Assembly (NCBI GenBank): GCA_051530055.1
Contig: CM121341.1
Coordinates: 7,998,001 to 8,062,000 of the forward strand
Origin: Neoechinorhynchus agilis
Taxonomy: Eukaryota > Acanthocephala
Length of the DNA: 64,000 bases
Direction of reading: 5' to 3'
A program made the position numbers and the translations under genes. Below, one piece after another: positions 33,575-43,895 of the stretch; positions within the stretch are counted from its first letter, which is position 1; every line of letters starts with the position of its first letter. Under the pieces are notes generated by a model. It saw nothing but the letters and a program-made list of their open reading frames with translations, was not told the DNA's origin and searched no databases.

Positions 33575-34927
33575 ATGGAATCAGAAGAGGCTCCAGTTTG
33601 TGCGAATGCTCAGCACTATATACTTCCTTTCCGATCCGAACTGCGAATTCGAGCGGACAATGGCTGCAGTGTGATGCTTAAATCAGGGATGGCGGAGATT
33701 TTCGGAGCAGAGTTACCCGTCAATCAGTTGTTTGAATTCGGAGAGCTCACGCGCCTTGCCGTAGCAACGTTCCATGGATGTGAACTACAAGTAGGCGGTC
33801 TTGACCAGGATGAAGACGATGCATATATTTCGAAGGATATCGATGCTCTAAAATCACATTTGGCTCTACAAAGAATATTAGAGAACGATAGGGACGCTGT
33901 TGATGCCGAAACGCGGTCCCGTGGGCCCAGGGTCGTTATCGTCGGCTCAACTGGATGTGGAAAGACCTCATTGTGGCGCACACTCGGTAACTGGGCATGT
34001 AGAATGGAACGCGAACCCATCGCAGTCGATTTGGACGTTGCTCGGAACGATTTTGGTGTCCCTGGCTCAATTTCAGCTGCTCAACTACATTATGTCACAC
34101 TGGATCACCTCGCCAAAACTGACGACAATGAAGAATGCTCTTTTTCTCTGCATTTCGGCCATTTGCACCCTCGCTCGAATCCGGAATTGTTTAATCAACT
34201 AGTCACAAACATGGCTATGATTGTTCAGACACGAATTGATGCGGTAAACGAGCGGAAAGTGTCCGGAATTCTGGTTAATACGTGTGGATGGGTTCAAGGG
34301 AGAGGTTATGACTCAAAAGTTCACATTTGTAAAGCATTCGAAGCCGATTATGTCGTTGTTATTTCGAATGAACGTCTTTATAATCGACTAAAAGATGAGT
34401 TGATTGAAAATGTGAAAGTTATCCATGTACCGTCGTCGTCAGGCGTCGGATATGTTGATGAGATCGAATTCGCTGAGATAATGAATAGGCGGATCCGGCG
34501 GTATTTCTGTGGAACTCTTAAGCATCAGGTGTTTCCACGACTACTTACATTCAAAGTTATCAAAGAAGGTGATGACATTAGTGAGGACGACGTTGGACTT
34601 AAAGTGAAGCTTTATCAATATAGTAAACGGATCGCGATTAATGGAGACCACCACAACGTCAAAAAGGAAGATAAACTTTGTTTAGAAGAACCATCTGTAA
34701 TTTCAGCTATTCCCTACACGGATTCGCTTGAATTATTAGAGAATCGAACATTAGCTGTCTCATATGCAATGGACCCAAGCGATTGCCTCACTGAGACTAT
34801 TGCTGGCTACTTAGCTGTTGAAAGCGTTGAAGAAGACAGAATTTCAGTTTTATCGCCATCACCAGGACCTGTTCCGAATAATTTGTTCATTGTAGGAAAT
34901 ATCCAATTCATAGAGGAAATAGAGTGA
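33575..34927 (+). CDS. CLP1: Polyribonucleotide 5'-hydroxyl-kinase Clp1 (cleavage/polyadenylation factor)
   Basis: An intronless 450-residue ORF. An N-terminal beta domain (PFRSELRIRADNG...GMAEIFGAELP, residues 15-60, with FHGCELQVGG at about 65-74) precedes the P-loop domain with Walker A VIVGSTGCGKTSLWR at about residue 125. ILVNTCGWVQGRGYD marks the kinase lid/NTCGW region and SSSGV follows. The C-terminal domain includes the conserved NIQFIEE-like end. Family members of about 425 aa phosphorylate RNA 5'-OH ends and act in mRNA 3' cleavage and tRNA splicing in the nucleus. The Walker A reads GSTGCGKT rather than the usual GPTDVGKST, with its Lys and Thr kept. The start is chosen after the TTTCAG acceptor; the frame is open a further 36 codons upstream through array sequence. 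Confidence 0.93.
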   Translation: MESEEAPVCANAQHYILPFRSELRIRADNGCSVMLKSGMAEIFGAELPVNQLFEFGELTRLAVATFHGCELQVGGLDQDEDDAYISKDIDALKSHLALQRILENDRDAVDAETRSRGPRVVIVGSTGCGKTSLWRTLGNWACRMEREPIAVDLDVARNDFGVPGSISAAQLHYVTLDHLAKTDDNEECSFSLHFGHLHPRSNPELFNQLVTNMAMIVQTRIDAVNERKVSGILVNTCGWVQGRGYDSKVHICKAFEADYVVVISNERLYNRLKDELIENVKVIHVPSSSGVGYVDEIEFAEIMNRRIRRYFCGTLKHQVFPRLLTFKVIKEGDDISEDDVGLKVKLYQYSKRIAINGDHHNVKKEDKLCLEEPSVISAIPYTDSLELLENRTLAVSYAMDPSDCLTETIAGYLAVESVEEDRISVLSPSPGPVPNNLFIVGNIQFIEEIE

Positions 34928-35019
34928 TGTATTTGTACTCATTTCTTTGTATTAAAATATTGTAATTGTTGTTATTTTAGTCTTATTTAAATTCTAATTT
35001 TTATTTGCCTATTTGAATT

Positions 35020-36960
35020 TTAGCAAAGTAGAAGCCATCAATAACAAAATCCTGTCACAATTAGGTATAAAATCTTTAAAACTAAATGATCATCTCGATC
35101 CCCGAAATGAGATTCTCAGAGAAAAGAACTTTAGTGTAGAGGAACTACGACTGTATGTACGCGACCAATACAATCCTTTGCAAAAGCATTAGTAAGAACT
35201 CAGCAATACGACCAAATTTTCTCAACGAGACAATAACAAAAACCTGTGGTGCTACACTCATCAATGGAGGTCGTGCACCACTTCCAGTACTAAAGTTGCC
35301 TTTAAACAAAACAAGCGAATACAACAATCTAAGTGACTTTGAAGATGCACCATGGATAATCCCCACTTTGGAACTTCTTAGAAAGCAAGATTCTAAGGCC
35401 AACCTCAGTAACTCTCCAGACTTTCCCCGGTTACAAATAGCTCTAACTTACAAAATACTTGTCGCCCGCAAAACTTCCTTTCCTAGGACTCTCTTGATCT
35501 ACGCCACCTGGATCCTTTCCCTAATTTGTCCTCCACTGAATTAAAACAGGTTCTAGATTCCATCAATCAAAACCTCGACCAGGACTCAATTTACAATCTC
35601 TGCTCCACATCTGACACAACACAATCTTTCACGCCTATATCTGAAACTTTTTGTCAACTCCACGATGCTCCCTTAGTTTCTTCATACGAAGTACTACAGC
35701 ATCTTGGGAAATTTCTTCGAAATTCATCCTCTCAATCCAAAATCCCAAACTAAGCTCTTCGCTACATCATCCCCGAACTCATAGACCATCTTTCCCACAA
35801 TATCAACCTAAGCTTTTTATATGAGATCTATCCCTCATGCCGGAAAACTGCTAAAGTTATCCTTCTTCCAAAAAAAGGACATCCGATTTCCACCTAATCA
35901 TTTCGTCCAATATACATTCTACTCGCCACTTTCAAAAATCATCGAAAAATGTTTTAAATCTCGCCTTCGTCCACCTCTCAACGACAAGTTATCGCCTCCA
36001 CAATTCGGATTCCGAGTAAAATTTCTGCAACCGATGCCCTGCTTTGCATTTATGACACGCTCCTACGCAATCTCGACAATAATCCCTCCCGCGTCACCCG
36101 TCATCTTATCTTCACAATCGCAAACAATACATTCACTGCCGTTCTACCTCTACTATCAGCCTATTCCTAACCAAAGGAGTACCTCAAAATGCCATCACAC
36201 TTGAACTTTCTCTAAATGCTTCGAAATTTTCTTCTCACTCTCCAGCAATCCCACATCCTGCCCCGATCTTCCAAATGACATCCAACGAATCACCTCCCTC
36301 AGAATTTTGGGTCGCCAATTTAAATCAAATCTGAAATGGCATTCGCACTTTACTCTTTCTCTCAAACGCAATACCTTTAAAATTTGTCTCCTCAAACACC
36401 TCCGACATTTAAGAATCCCTTCACCTAATCTCTCCAAATTTTACGTAAGTTTTATTTTACCCTCGCTCACCGACGGCTATCCCGTCTTTTGAAAACTATC
36501 CAAATCACAAATCCGTCCCGTTGAAACGTTTCACGGACACCGAATGCTTTAATAAAATTTTCATAAAACAATCAAAACGCCTATCAACCCTACCACCACA
36601 ATTTTTACCACATTTGATCCCCCTTCTTACACGAACGCAACACTCGTGATCCTAATTCGTTTCATCATTTCTCAATTTCGCACCTTCCCCGACCTCCGAT
36701 CCTTTTTCCTCACTCCCCAATCTTCTTGGGTAGCGAGACCCGAAATGAACCGGAGGGAAGACCCAACCTCAAAAACGTTTCTACAAACAATATCCGTCAA
36801 TCCCCACCAGAACGGGCACCTCCCCCCCCGGTCGAATATTCCCACTCGAACGGAAATTTCTCAACCGGATGTTCCCACACTAACGGAAATCCCCCAACCG
36901 GATATTCCCACCTGACTGAACCCGTAATTTACATAATAATTAACAACCATGTCCATGAGG
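35020..36960 (+). mobile_element. Jockey/CR1-like LINE with 3' tail, degenerate
   Basis: Translations show an RT N-terminal region (HGDP-less leader with FLSSTELKQVLDSINQNL), then KTAKVILLPKK, SPLSKIIEKCFKSRLRPPL and DKLSPPQFGFR with ATDALLCIYDTLL in a neighbouring frame. This is the SKIxEKxxxxRL...QFGFR...TDAL order of jockey/CR1/I-type polymerases. About 500 bp of C-rich sequence (36440-36960) forms the 3' region, ending near GAGGACCCAAAGGTA. Several frames are needed, so it is inactive. The apurinic endonuclease half is not visible. Its 3' tail is the source of the satellite at 50.6-52.6 kb. Confidence 0.8.
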
Positions 36961-37164
36961 ACCCAAAGGTACATTAGTAACAAATAAAAGTGCTAATACT
37001 ACTCCCAGGCAACGGTGGATAAAAAGGCTAGTATTGAATATATGGATTTAATGCCCAGTAATCTTTTTGAGTCAATAATCGTTCATTTCAAATCATACAC
37101 TATTAAAAACGCAAGATTATTTGTAGAACAAAAGGAAAAATCTGCAGTTGAGAAACCTTGCACT
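36961..37164. other. Short spacer, 3' flank of PISD
   Basis: AT-rich sequence with no feature beyond a presumed 3' UTR of the minus-strand decarboxylase. Confidence 0.4.
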
Positions 37165-38080
37165 CTACATAGTCGTTCTGGCTAGTGGCTGGCCGACTGT
37201 AACTTTTTGGCCTAATTCAACATTAAACTCGAAATAGTCGCTTGGTGCTTCAAAATACAGCATTACACTTGAGCCAAGTTCGAATCTTCCAAAAACTTCA
37301 CGTGGAGGTACAGAAAATTTTATATCGAATGGAGCCGTTTCAGTCCCAAGATATTTATCGCCGCGTCTTGTATTGGTTGTTAGACTCGGATCATTGTCAA
37401 CTTTGATTGAGCCAACGTTAAAAGCCCCAATAAAAGTCAACGAAAAAAACCCATGTGCCCACGATCCATTATATGCGACTCGTTCGTTTTGCTTTATGAA
37501 TGATTGTTGATCTCAGAAGTCTTAAGAGTATCAACAAACAATCCCATACATAAGTAGGAATTCCAACTTTATTAAGTTGGGGCTTTACTCCTCCAAGTGC
37601 ACCTCGGTAATGATTTCTGCTACAGACATTAAATCGTGTTGGAGAATGGACGCCATGATAGTCGCTAGGGGATAAATAGATAACCATTATATACATGGAG
37701 TTGTTGGAATGTTTCATTGGGTTAGTTGGGGATGCTGTGACTCCTTCAGGAAGAGTTATATCCGATGACTTTACCTGCACATTTTTCTGATTCTTTAAGA
37801 TACAGGCCACTCGTCCGTCCACTGGACTAACTAATTGATATTGAGGATGTACTGGAATTTCACGAAGAAGAGGTCTGTTGAAGAACTTCGCTAACGAAGG
37901 CGCTGGCCCTTCCAATGTATATGGGTCAACTCCGAAAACCAGTATGAACACTTTTGTTAATGGTCCTCGGAGAAACGATGGAATCGGAATCCTAGAAATA
38001 CACCCAGTAAAACGAGAAACTCGTCTCTGAAGTCGCCAGTAAATTAGCTGAAGTCGACTAGGTCGCGATTGTGATCCCAT
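37165..38080 (-). CDS. PISD: Phosphatidylserine decarboxylase proenzyme
   Basis: Two exons on the minus strand, 38080 to about 37543 and about 37489 to 37165, with an intron between (donor GTTGGAATT, acceptor CATAAAG). The N-terminal part has a basic, Arg-rich leader (RLQLIYWRLQRRVSR), fitting a mitochondrial import or inner-membrane region. SPVDGRVA holds the catalytic Asp and DYHGVHSPTRF the His. Exon 2 gives NERVAYNGSWAHGFFSLT, GAFNVGSI and the self-cleavage site FELGSSVMLYFEAP. The enzyme makes phosphatidylethanolamine from phosphatidylserine at the mitochondrial inner membrane and self-cleaves at LGS(T/S) to form its pyruvoyl group. LGSS replaces the usual LGST; serine after glycine, the reactive residue, is kept. 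A GATTTCAG acceptor lies about 24 nt before the ATG. The exact intron ends are not certain. Confidence 0.9.
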
Positions 38081-38111
38081 CTTATGTGTCCTTATAGAAC
38101 TATCTGAAATC

Positions 38112-39310
38112 TTCCAAATGTAAGATTAAAACATGATGAATTAGGCTTAAAATAGATTTCGGTTCCGACCTTATCATCGGCCATGGCGTTTGTATCGGCT
38201 AAATTTAAACTAAAAAGCAAAGCACGAGAAAGGTTAACTTTTAAAAGATAATGCCAATCAAATCGTCCATGAGGACTTGAAGACCTTTACTGGTTGGTAC
38301 AACCACTTGAGAGACAGTTTGGTGAGAATATGACTAACAGGGCACAATTTTGGGAAACTACGATGGTATAACTATGATATTTGTCCGTAATAAATGCCCC
38401 CGGGAACCCGTTGAGTCAAATACTTCTAAAGTTCATAACGGTGAATTTAGAAAAGAATCAGTTACACGAGACGCAGAAAAAGGAAGTACGAAATGTCTTT
38501 AGGAAGGAAGTTAGTGAATTTAAAGAGCGATTACTAATTCACTCGATAGAATTCTATTAGACTTGCCAGTTAGAAACATCGTTCATTTACGTCGATCGTC
38601 CTGATTCGTAGCTATAAGTAAGATTGATTGTTTTTGGAACTCAAGCATTTGGCTCTTAAATGGAATATTTTGGAAAATGGAACATTTTATGGTAAACGGG
38701 TAGTCACACGAACAAAAGACACGAATCATTCTAGTTGATCTTTGAATTCGAGTTTGGCACAAAAAAATGAAGAATGGAGACGCCTACGAATGAAGACAAT
38801 TGCTGTTGACTTTGATGATGAATTCTGTGGTAATCATTGGAGGAGGTTGAAATTGGAACAAAAATTCGACCTGAATCATGGATCGCAGGATGGATGAGAG
38901 TTGTGACTTTTGGGAGATTTCACGTGCTCGAAGAAGAAAAATATACAGCAAAATTCGATTTCTTCATTCCAAAATAAGAAGAGCAATCGAATGCTCATTG
39001 AAATCTTAGAGAAGAGACCTTACAGTCTTGAAGTACACAATTTAATCAAGCTCTGATGGTCACAGTGCAAATCAGTTTGAATTGTTCATGTTTGCATTTG
39101 GCGTATAAAATTAAAAGGATTTCTTGGATTATTACCTTCGGCGGGTGAAAAGACTCTTTTTTTCTTAGTTTTGCCATTCGGATTTACGTTCACTATTTAT
39201 TTTGCCAGATATTTCACGTTTCGAATAATTTCGACATTTTCTCAAGGTTTATCATTGTTAAAGTGTTAAATCTGCATTTGAACGTGTCGGAAATAAATTA
39301 GTGAAATAAA
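38112..39310. other. 1.2-kb intergenic stretch
   Basis: AT-rich sequence upstream of PISD. Runs such as ATTAAAAGGATTTCTTGGA near 39112 resemble the AAAAGGATTTATTG pieces in the following repeat and in the ACTR10 3' block, hinting at a dispersed element end. No gene is supported. Confidence 0.4.
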
Positions 39311-40003
39311 ATCCGGGTTGGCAAAACTAAAAAAAAAGAAAGTAAATTGACAGGATTTATTGTAAGGGTTGGGACTCCGAAATAATGAAATCAATAAATC
39401 CTTTTAATTTTTTCGCTAGATACAAACAAATGAAATTCTGCTTGATAAGGAGGTTGAGTCCTCGGAAATTTGCATGTAAATAAATCTCGAGGAGGGAAAA
39501 ACTCGCCGTATAGAGAAAATGAACTGAACTCCTCGAAGGAAAACTCGATCGAAATGAAATTATCCTACACGGCTGAATTTGGATGTACAAACTTAGAAAA
39601 GATATTTTCTTTTGGTAGTTTGTCGGACAGACGTGAAATATCGAAAATGAATCTAAAATCCGGGTTGGTAAAACTAAAAAAAGAAAGTAAATTGAAAGGA
39701 TTTATTGTAAGGGTTGCGACTCCGAAATAATGAAATCAATAAATCCTTTTAATTTTTTCGCTAGATACAAACAAATGAAATTCTGCTTGATAAGGAGTTT
39801 GAGTTCTCGGAAATTTGCATGTAAATAAATCTCGAGGAGGGAAAAACTCGCCGTATAGAGAAAATGAACTGAACTCTTCGAAGGAAAACTCGATCGAAAT
39901 GAAATTATCCTACACGGCTGAATTTGGATGTACAAACTTAGAAAAGATATTTTCTTTTGGTAGTTTGTCGGACAGACGTGAAATATCGAAAATGAATCTA
40001 AAA
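39311..40003. repeat. Two tandem copies of a 346-bp unit
   Basis: ATCCGGGTTGG occurs at 39311 and about 39658, and ATCCGGGTTGAG at about 40003. The two intervening units are almost identical and both contain an inverted AAGGATTTATTG ... CAATAAATCCTTTT pair about 40 bp apart. ORFs of 73-86 codons on each strand recur because the DNA does; no known domain is seen. Confidence 0.92.
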
Positions 40004-40903
40004 TCCGGGTTGAGTCAACATTTCCCTTGCCAATAAATCCGGATTCATTCATTGGAGTTATACAAGCTAAAAAGTAAGCGGAACTTCTAAGCAAGGACGG
40101 TCTTTTATTCGCTTTACGGCATGAGAAATGAAACGATAGATGGGAGATTTTAAGAAGTCATAGAACCGAAAGATTAAATGGGTGAGTGAAGGACCATCGT
40201 CGTTGTGATGTCGAAAACTCCCCCGGGTAAAGCAATAAAAATTTGCACTTTTATTGTTCCAAAAAGTCGGTATCCGATTTCCCTGAATCACTTCAACGGT
40301 TTTCTGTCGTGTCGGATTCTTTCATTAGTCTCAAGGACGGAGTTATCCATTCATTGCTCGCGGAAATGGATGTTTTGAATTTTTTGAGCGTTATGAACAA
40401 AAATTGCGTTTGATGCTCAAAAGTAAAAACCGAAAACTTTAGTTCTGAGTATCATTAAACCGTCTTCCGAGAAATTTGAAAGGCTATGCTCGTTGGAAAA
40501 TATTTCGTTGGGCCGATTCTGCAAATGTCGTGTTTTGATCGTTATTTTAGAATAATGATTATAACTGATCATGAAATCAGGAGACATCCACAAAATAACG
40601 AATATGGAAACACAATTGACGAAAACATTGCTTTTAAGGAAGCCTTTAATGAAATCATTCTTTTCTTTTAGGACTCTTTGTGTGGATTTTAGATAACTAC
40701 GGTCGACTTGGGATCCAAAATAGTGTTCTCGTGAACGCTTTGGACGAATCTACTACATTATTCGTTCAGCAAAATATCGCTATCCAATACACAACCGGAA
40801 ACCTTTCTTTAAAAATATCTTAGCTGTGCCAATTTTAATCTCTACCAACAATCCGTCACAAAATGTCCTTTTATTTCATTAAATCAATTCCCGAACACCC
40901 GCA
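40004..40903. other. Intergenic, nothing recognised
   Basis: Chance ORFs only (40067-40291 minus, 40486-40671 plus). No repeat or RNA gene found. Confidence 0.4.
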
Positions 40904-41724
40904 CTAATCTTCATTTGTCATTCCCTGGAGCTCCGGCTTCCTCCGGATCCTATTAAACGTTTCTCTTGCACATTGTCTTAGCCCCTTCATATCAGAAAGT
41001 TCTGCCATCGTATGGTATTTTTTCTCGGGTAAAAAGATTAGCAGGATGGCAACAAAAAGTGCAAAACCTCCAACCGAGAGCATAGTTACGAGTCTTTGAG
41101 AAGTCAGCTGATCTTTCAAGAAAGGAATAAAATCCGTTATTATTCCAGCGAAAAAAAAGCAAATCTAAATCGAATTGTTTGTACTTCGCTGGAAATAACT
41201 CGGTTACGAACATCAAAACGATATAAGAATTAGAGGAAGCAGACAACTTTGCGATGTGATTGAAGACATTCAAGGCTGCTCGATTGACTGAAGGAAGGAC
41301 AGCAGATTTTATAAATGTGAGTACATGCCAATGATTGCTGAAAAGAGATAGTTTTTCGTCCGAAGAATTTCATTGCGACGCTAAATAAGACAATCTGTGG
41401 AATTTCAATAATTGCAGTGATTAAGAAATGGAGGTAGACGTTTGACCAAAATGCGGATGCTGATAGTGTAAATCCGAAATTCTAAAAGCATCGATGTATG
41501 CCCAAAAATTATATTCAAACTATTTTTCTTTAACTTCGGCTGCACCTCGGTCTGCCCTGATTTCGTGACTACAACGTTTCTCGTTGCAATACATTGCTGC
41601 TGTTGTTCGTGGTGGTGGATATGATGTTCGAAAATGTTTTCGGTCGTAGTTTCGACCGGAATCGGCGTATTGGTTTTATGGTTGCACATTGTCGTAGCCC
41701 CTTCATATCAGAAAGTTCTGCTGT
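40904..41724 (-). pseudogene. SLC22-like (organic cation transporter) fragment, C-terminal half
   Basis: Read 5' to 3' on the minus strand: a cytosolic-loop stretch ending KKNSLNIIFGHTSMLL; then FGFTLSASAFWSNVYLHFL and AIIEIPQIVLF, the TM7-8 region ending in FFGRK; then SSNSYIVLMFVTELFPAKYK (the TM10 to YxxELFPT segment); then TMLSVGGFALFVAILLIFLPEKK (TM12 followed by the LPE motif); and a cytosolic tail to a stop at 40904. These are MFS sugar/organic-ion transporter landmarks in the right order. The first six helices are not found upstream, and about ten residues after ELFPAKYK do not match, so this is probably a truncated copy rather than a working gene. If introns hide the rest it could be real. 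At its 5' edge a 43-bp piece (41682-41724) repeats the LSDMKGLRQC coding segment from the tail. Confidence 0.6.
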
Positions 41725-42274
41725 AGCGGTCGAAAAGCGGATGAAGCATTCCCTCTCGTTTTCAGAGCAGATTTTTGTAAAAGAAATGCTCCTGATCTCG
41801 GATCGCCAGTGATTCGTCTCAATCTCTTAGACAATTCCTAGACCAGGTCCTGGGCCGCAGTGAGCTCACACTTTGCAGCATTAAGCTTAACGCTTAATCT
41901 CGCATTCTCCCTAATCTTTCCTGATCTCTCGGTTCGGATATCAGCCTTATGGACGTCAAGAAAGAAGTAAAATGATAATCAGACTCAAGATATAGACAAA
42001 TAACTACCATACAAATGAAGATTCTTACTACGAACAATAAATCATTTTACTGGGCTGCTATTATTTTTGTCAGCTCTTCTTCAGTACTAATTTTGATTAC
42101 TAATTCATCAAAACAATGAAAATAAAGCTTCCATTTCACGTTTGACAATATCTCAGATGTTTGTACATTTGAAAGACGCCAATTGAGGTCGAATTGACGT
42201 CGTTCAATTTCGGTGCAGTAAAACTAAAACCATACTTTAGTATTGTCTTTAAAGTGCAAGAGAACGAATCAAAA

Positions 42275-42583
42275 ATGACGATCAAGCGAACATCAAATGC
42301 TAAGGATAAATCACTCGCTCAAATATGTGATGAATTGAGAGATAATCTCGACGGTGATTCTTGTACAATCAACCAATCTTTGGCCAAACGAAACCTGCGA
42401 GAATTGTTAACGCGATCGATTACAGCCGAAGAAATCTTAAACTTTGGGATGCTTGAGATGGTAGACGAAATGGCCGTAGACAAAGATTGCAAAAGTACAA
42501 GTTGGTTCCTAAGTAAATTAAAGAGCAAATTCAAAAAGATTGTCGGCGAAAAATATTGTCCAAGGATGAAAACGACGAAGTGA
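42275..42583 (+). CDS. Small helical protein or gene fragment, 102 aa
   Basis: From ATG 42275 the frame encodes MTIKRTSNAKDKSLAQICDE, then LRELLTRSITAEEILNFGML and a lysine-rich end. Amphipathic helices predominate. The composition is coding-like, but I do not recognise the family. The frame is open 27 codons upstream; ATTGTCTTTAAAG before the ATG could be an acceptor. It stops just before LINE-derived sequence (42600 onward), so it may be a gene truncated by that insertion, or an exon. Confidence 0.4.
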   Translation: MTIKRTSNAKDKSLAQICDELRDNLDGDSCTINQSLAKRNLRELLTRSITAEEILNFGMLEMVDEMAVDKDCKSTSWFLSKLKSKFKKIVGEKYCPRMKTTK

Positions 42584-42599
42584 GAGGTCCCAGGCATAA

Positions 42600-42890
42600 A
42601 CTGATTGGTTGATTGTAAAAGAGAACGAGGCCCGCAATAGCGGCGGGGACCGTGGGCAAACGAAAGCTCCAAATTAGTTAATTTAAAAGACTTAACGCAA
42701 ACCAAACACTCATCAGTAGAGACGCGTGGGACGCCTGCAGCGTTGGTCTTCTCAGGTTGAGCGCGATCGATAAGTGGCGTATTCAAGGTGTCTGCGCCAG
42801 TGATTTGAGGAACAAAAATTAAGCCTGGTGTCCCGGTAGCGTTGGGCGTTTCCTCGGTCTTTTCAGTTGGCTCATTTTGGGCGGGCAATC
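42600..42890 (-). mobile_element. Inverted 5' piece of a LINE (zinc-finger region)
   Basis: The minus-strand translation runs from EKTEETPNATGTPGLIFVPQ to STDECLVCVKSFKLTNLEL and FAHGPRRYCGPRSLL. The CLVCxKSF...L..H...C arrangement resembles the N-terminal C2H2/CCHC region of R2/NeSL-type LINEs. It directly abuts, head to head, the + strand LINE C-terminal piece at 42891-43515. GC content is far above the host. Confidence 0.55.
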
Positions 42891-43515
42891 TGTGGGAACT
42901 CTTCTCCCCGATGATGTAACGAGGATCTCAGTATCCTTAAGACTTGGTCTCCAGATATGCACGCCCATCGCTCTCGATGTGGGTCTTTGGTTGATGCTTT
43001 CGGACGACACTCGTTTGTCGAAAGTCAGGAGGAAGGTTCTCACGCCATTCTGAAATCAATAACGCAATTTCTCGGGCGTTGCGAACGGCGAACTTCCCCA
43101 GCATCCTGGAACCCGCCCACCTTTGTCGGCTAGACGGTCGTCGACCTGATGGAATTTCGGTCTTCCCGTGGCGGGAGGGCAAATGCCTTCTCTGGGACGC
43201 CACGTCCCTCGCAGTAAGCAACATCCCCTACTCTCTCGAAATCGCCGGTGGTGCCGCCAGTGCAGCGGAAGGGAGGAAGGTACGAAAATATAGGGATTTA
43301 GCGAGAGGCCACTATTTTGTCCCTTTCGGAATAGAGACGTATGGAGCGCTTGGCAGCTCGGCACTCTGCTCCAGGATCTCTCGAAGAAATTGAGAAACGA
43401 CCGGCGACGCACTAGCGGGTGTATTCCTGCGACAAAATATCTCGCTCGCGGTACAACGAGGCAATGCTGACAGCCGAGGAAAAGGAGAGAAGCTCCAATT
43501 CGGCGGACGGTGGTG
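42891..43515 (+). mobile_element. LINE 3' piece with REL-endonuclease-like domain
   Basis: Closely related to 30600-31160. It has CRCGSLVDAFGRHS-type knuckle sequence, then TANFPSILEPAHLCRLDGRR, PDGISVFPW, EGKCLLWDATS, AGGAASAAEGRKVRKY, IETYGALGSSAL and a final Gly/Trp end. Long + strand frames are kept, so it is younger or less decayed than the 30-kb copy, but the polymerase is absent. Confidence 0.85.
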
Positions 43516-43895
43516 ATTCCTGATTGATATTGGAATGCATATCCGACCTAATAAATTGCTTCTACTTTAAAAAATTATTTTAGTATCCGCTCGGAAACGT
43601 TTAGATTGATGGGAACTTTATTTTTTTGCAGAGGCGTTAATTGTGTTTTTTCTGGCCTTATTTTACAGATGATTTCAAGCGCAAAAAACGCCAAGGAAGA
43701 TTTTAATTGTGTAGAATCGGAAAAAACTTTTCTTTGTTTACTTGCGATATTTATGTTTGGTGTCACGACTGGTGGCTCAAAAACCGTTCATATCGAATTT
43801 TCGGTTATTGTTAAAAAAGTATTAAAGACGTAGCACAAGACAAAGGATCCAATGTTTTAAGGAAGAGACGAATTAGTTTGTTAGATAGAAAAAGT
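43516..43895. other. Spacer with overlapping chance ORFs
   Basis: Contains ORFs on both strands (43575-43766 minus, 43606-43833 plus) over the same AT-rich bases, neither with a motif. Also the 3' flank of the uL24m gene. Confidence 0.35.
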
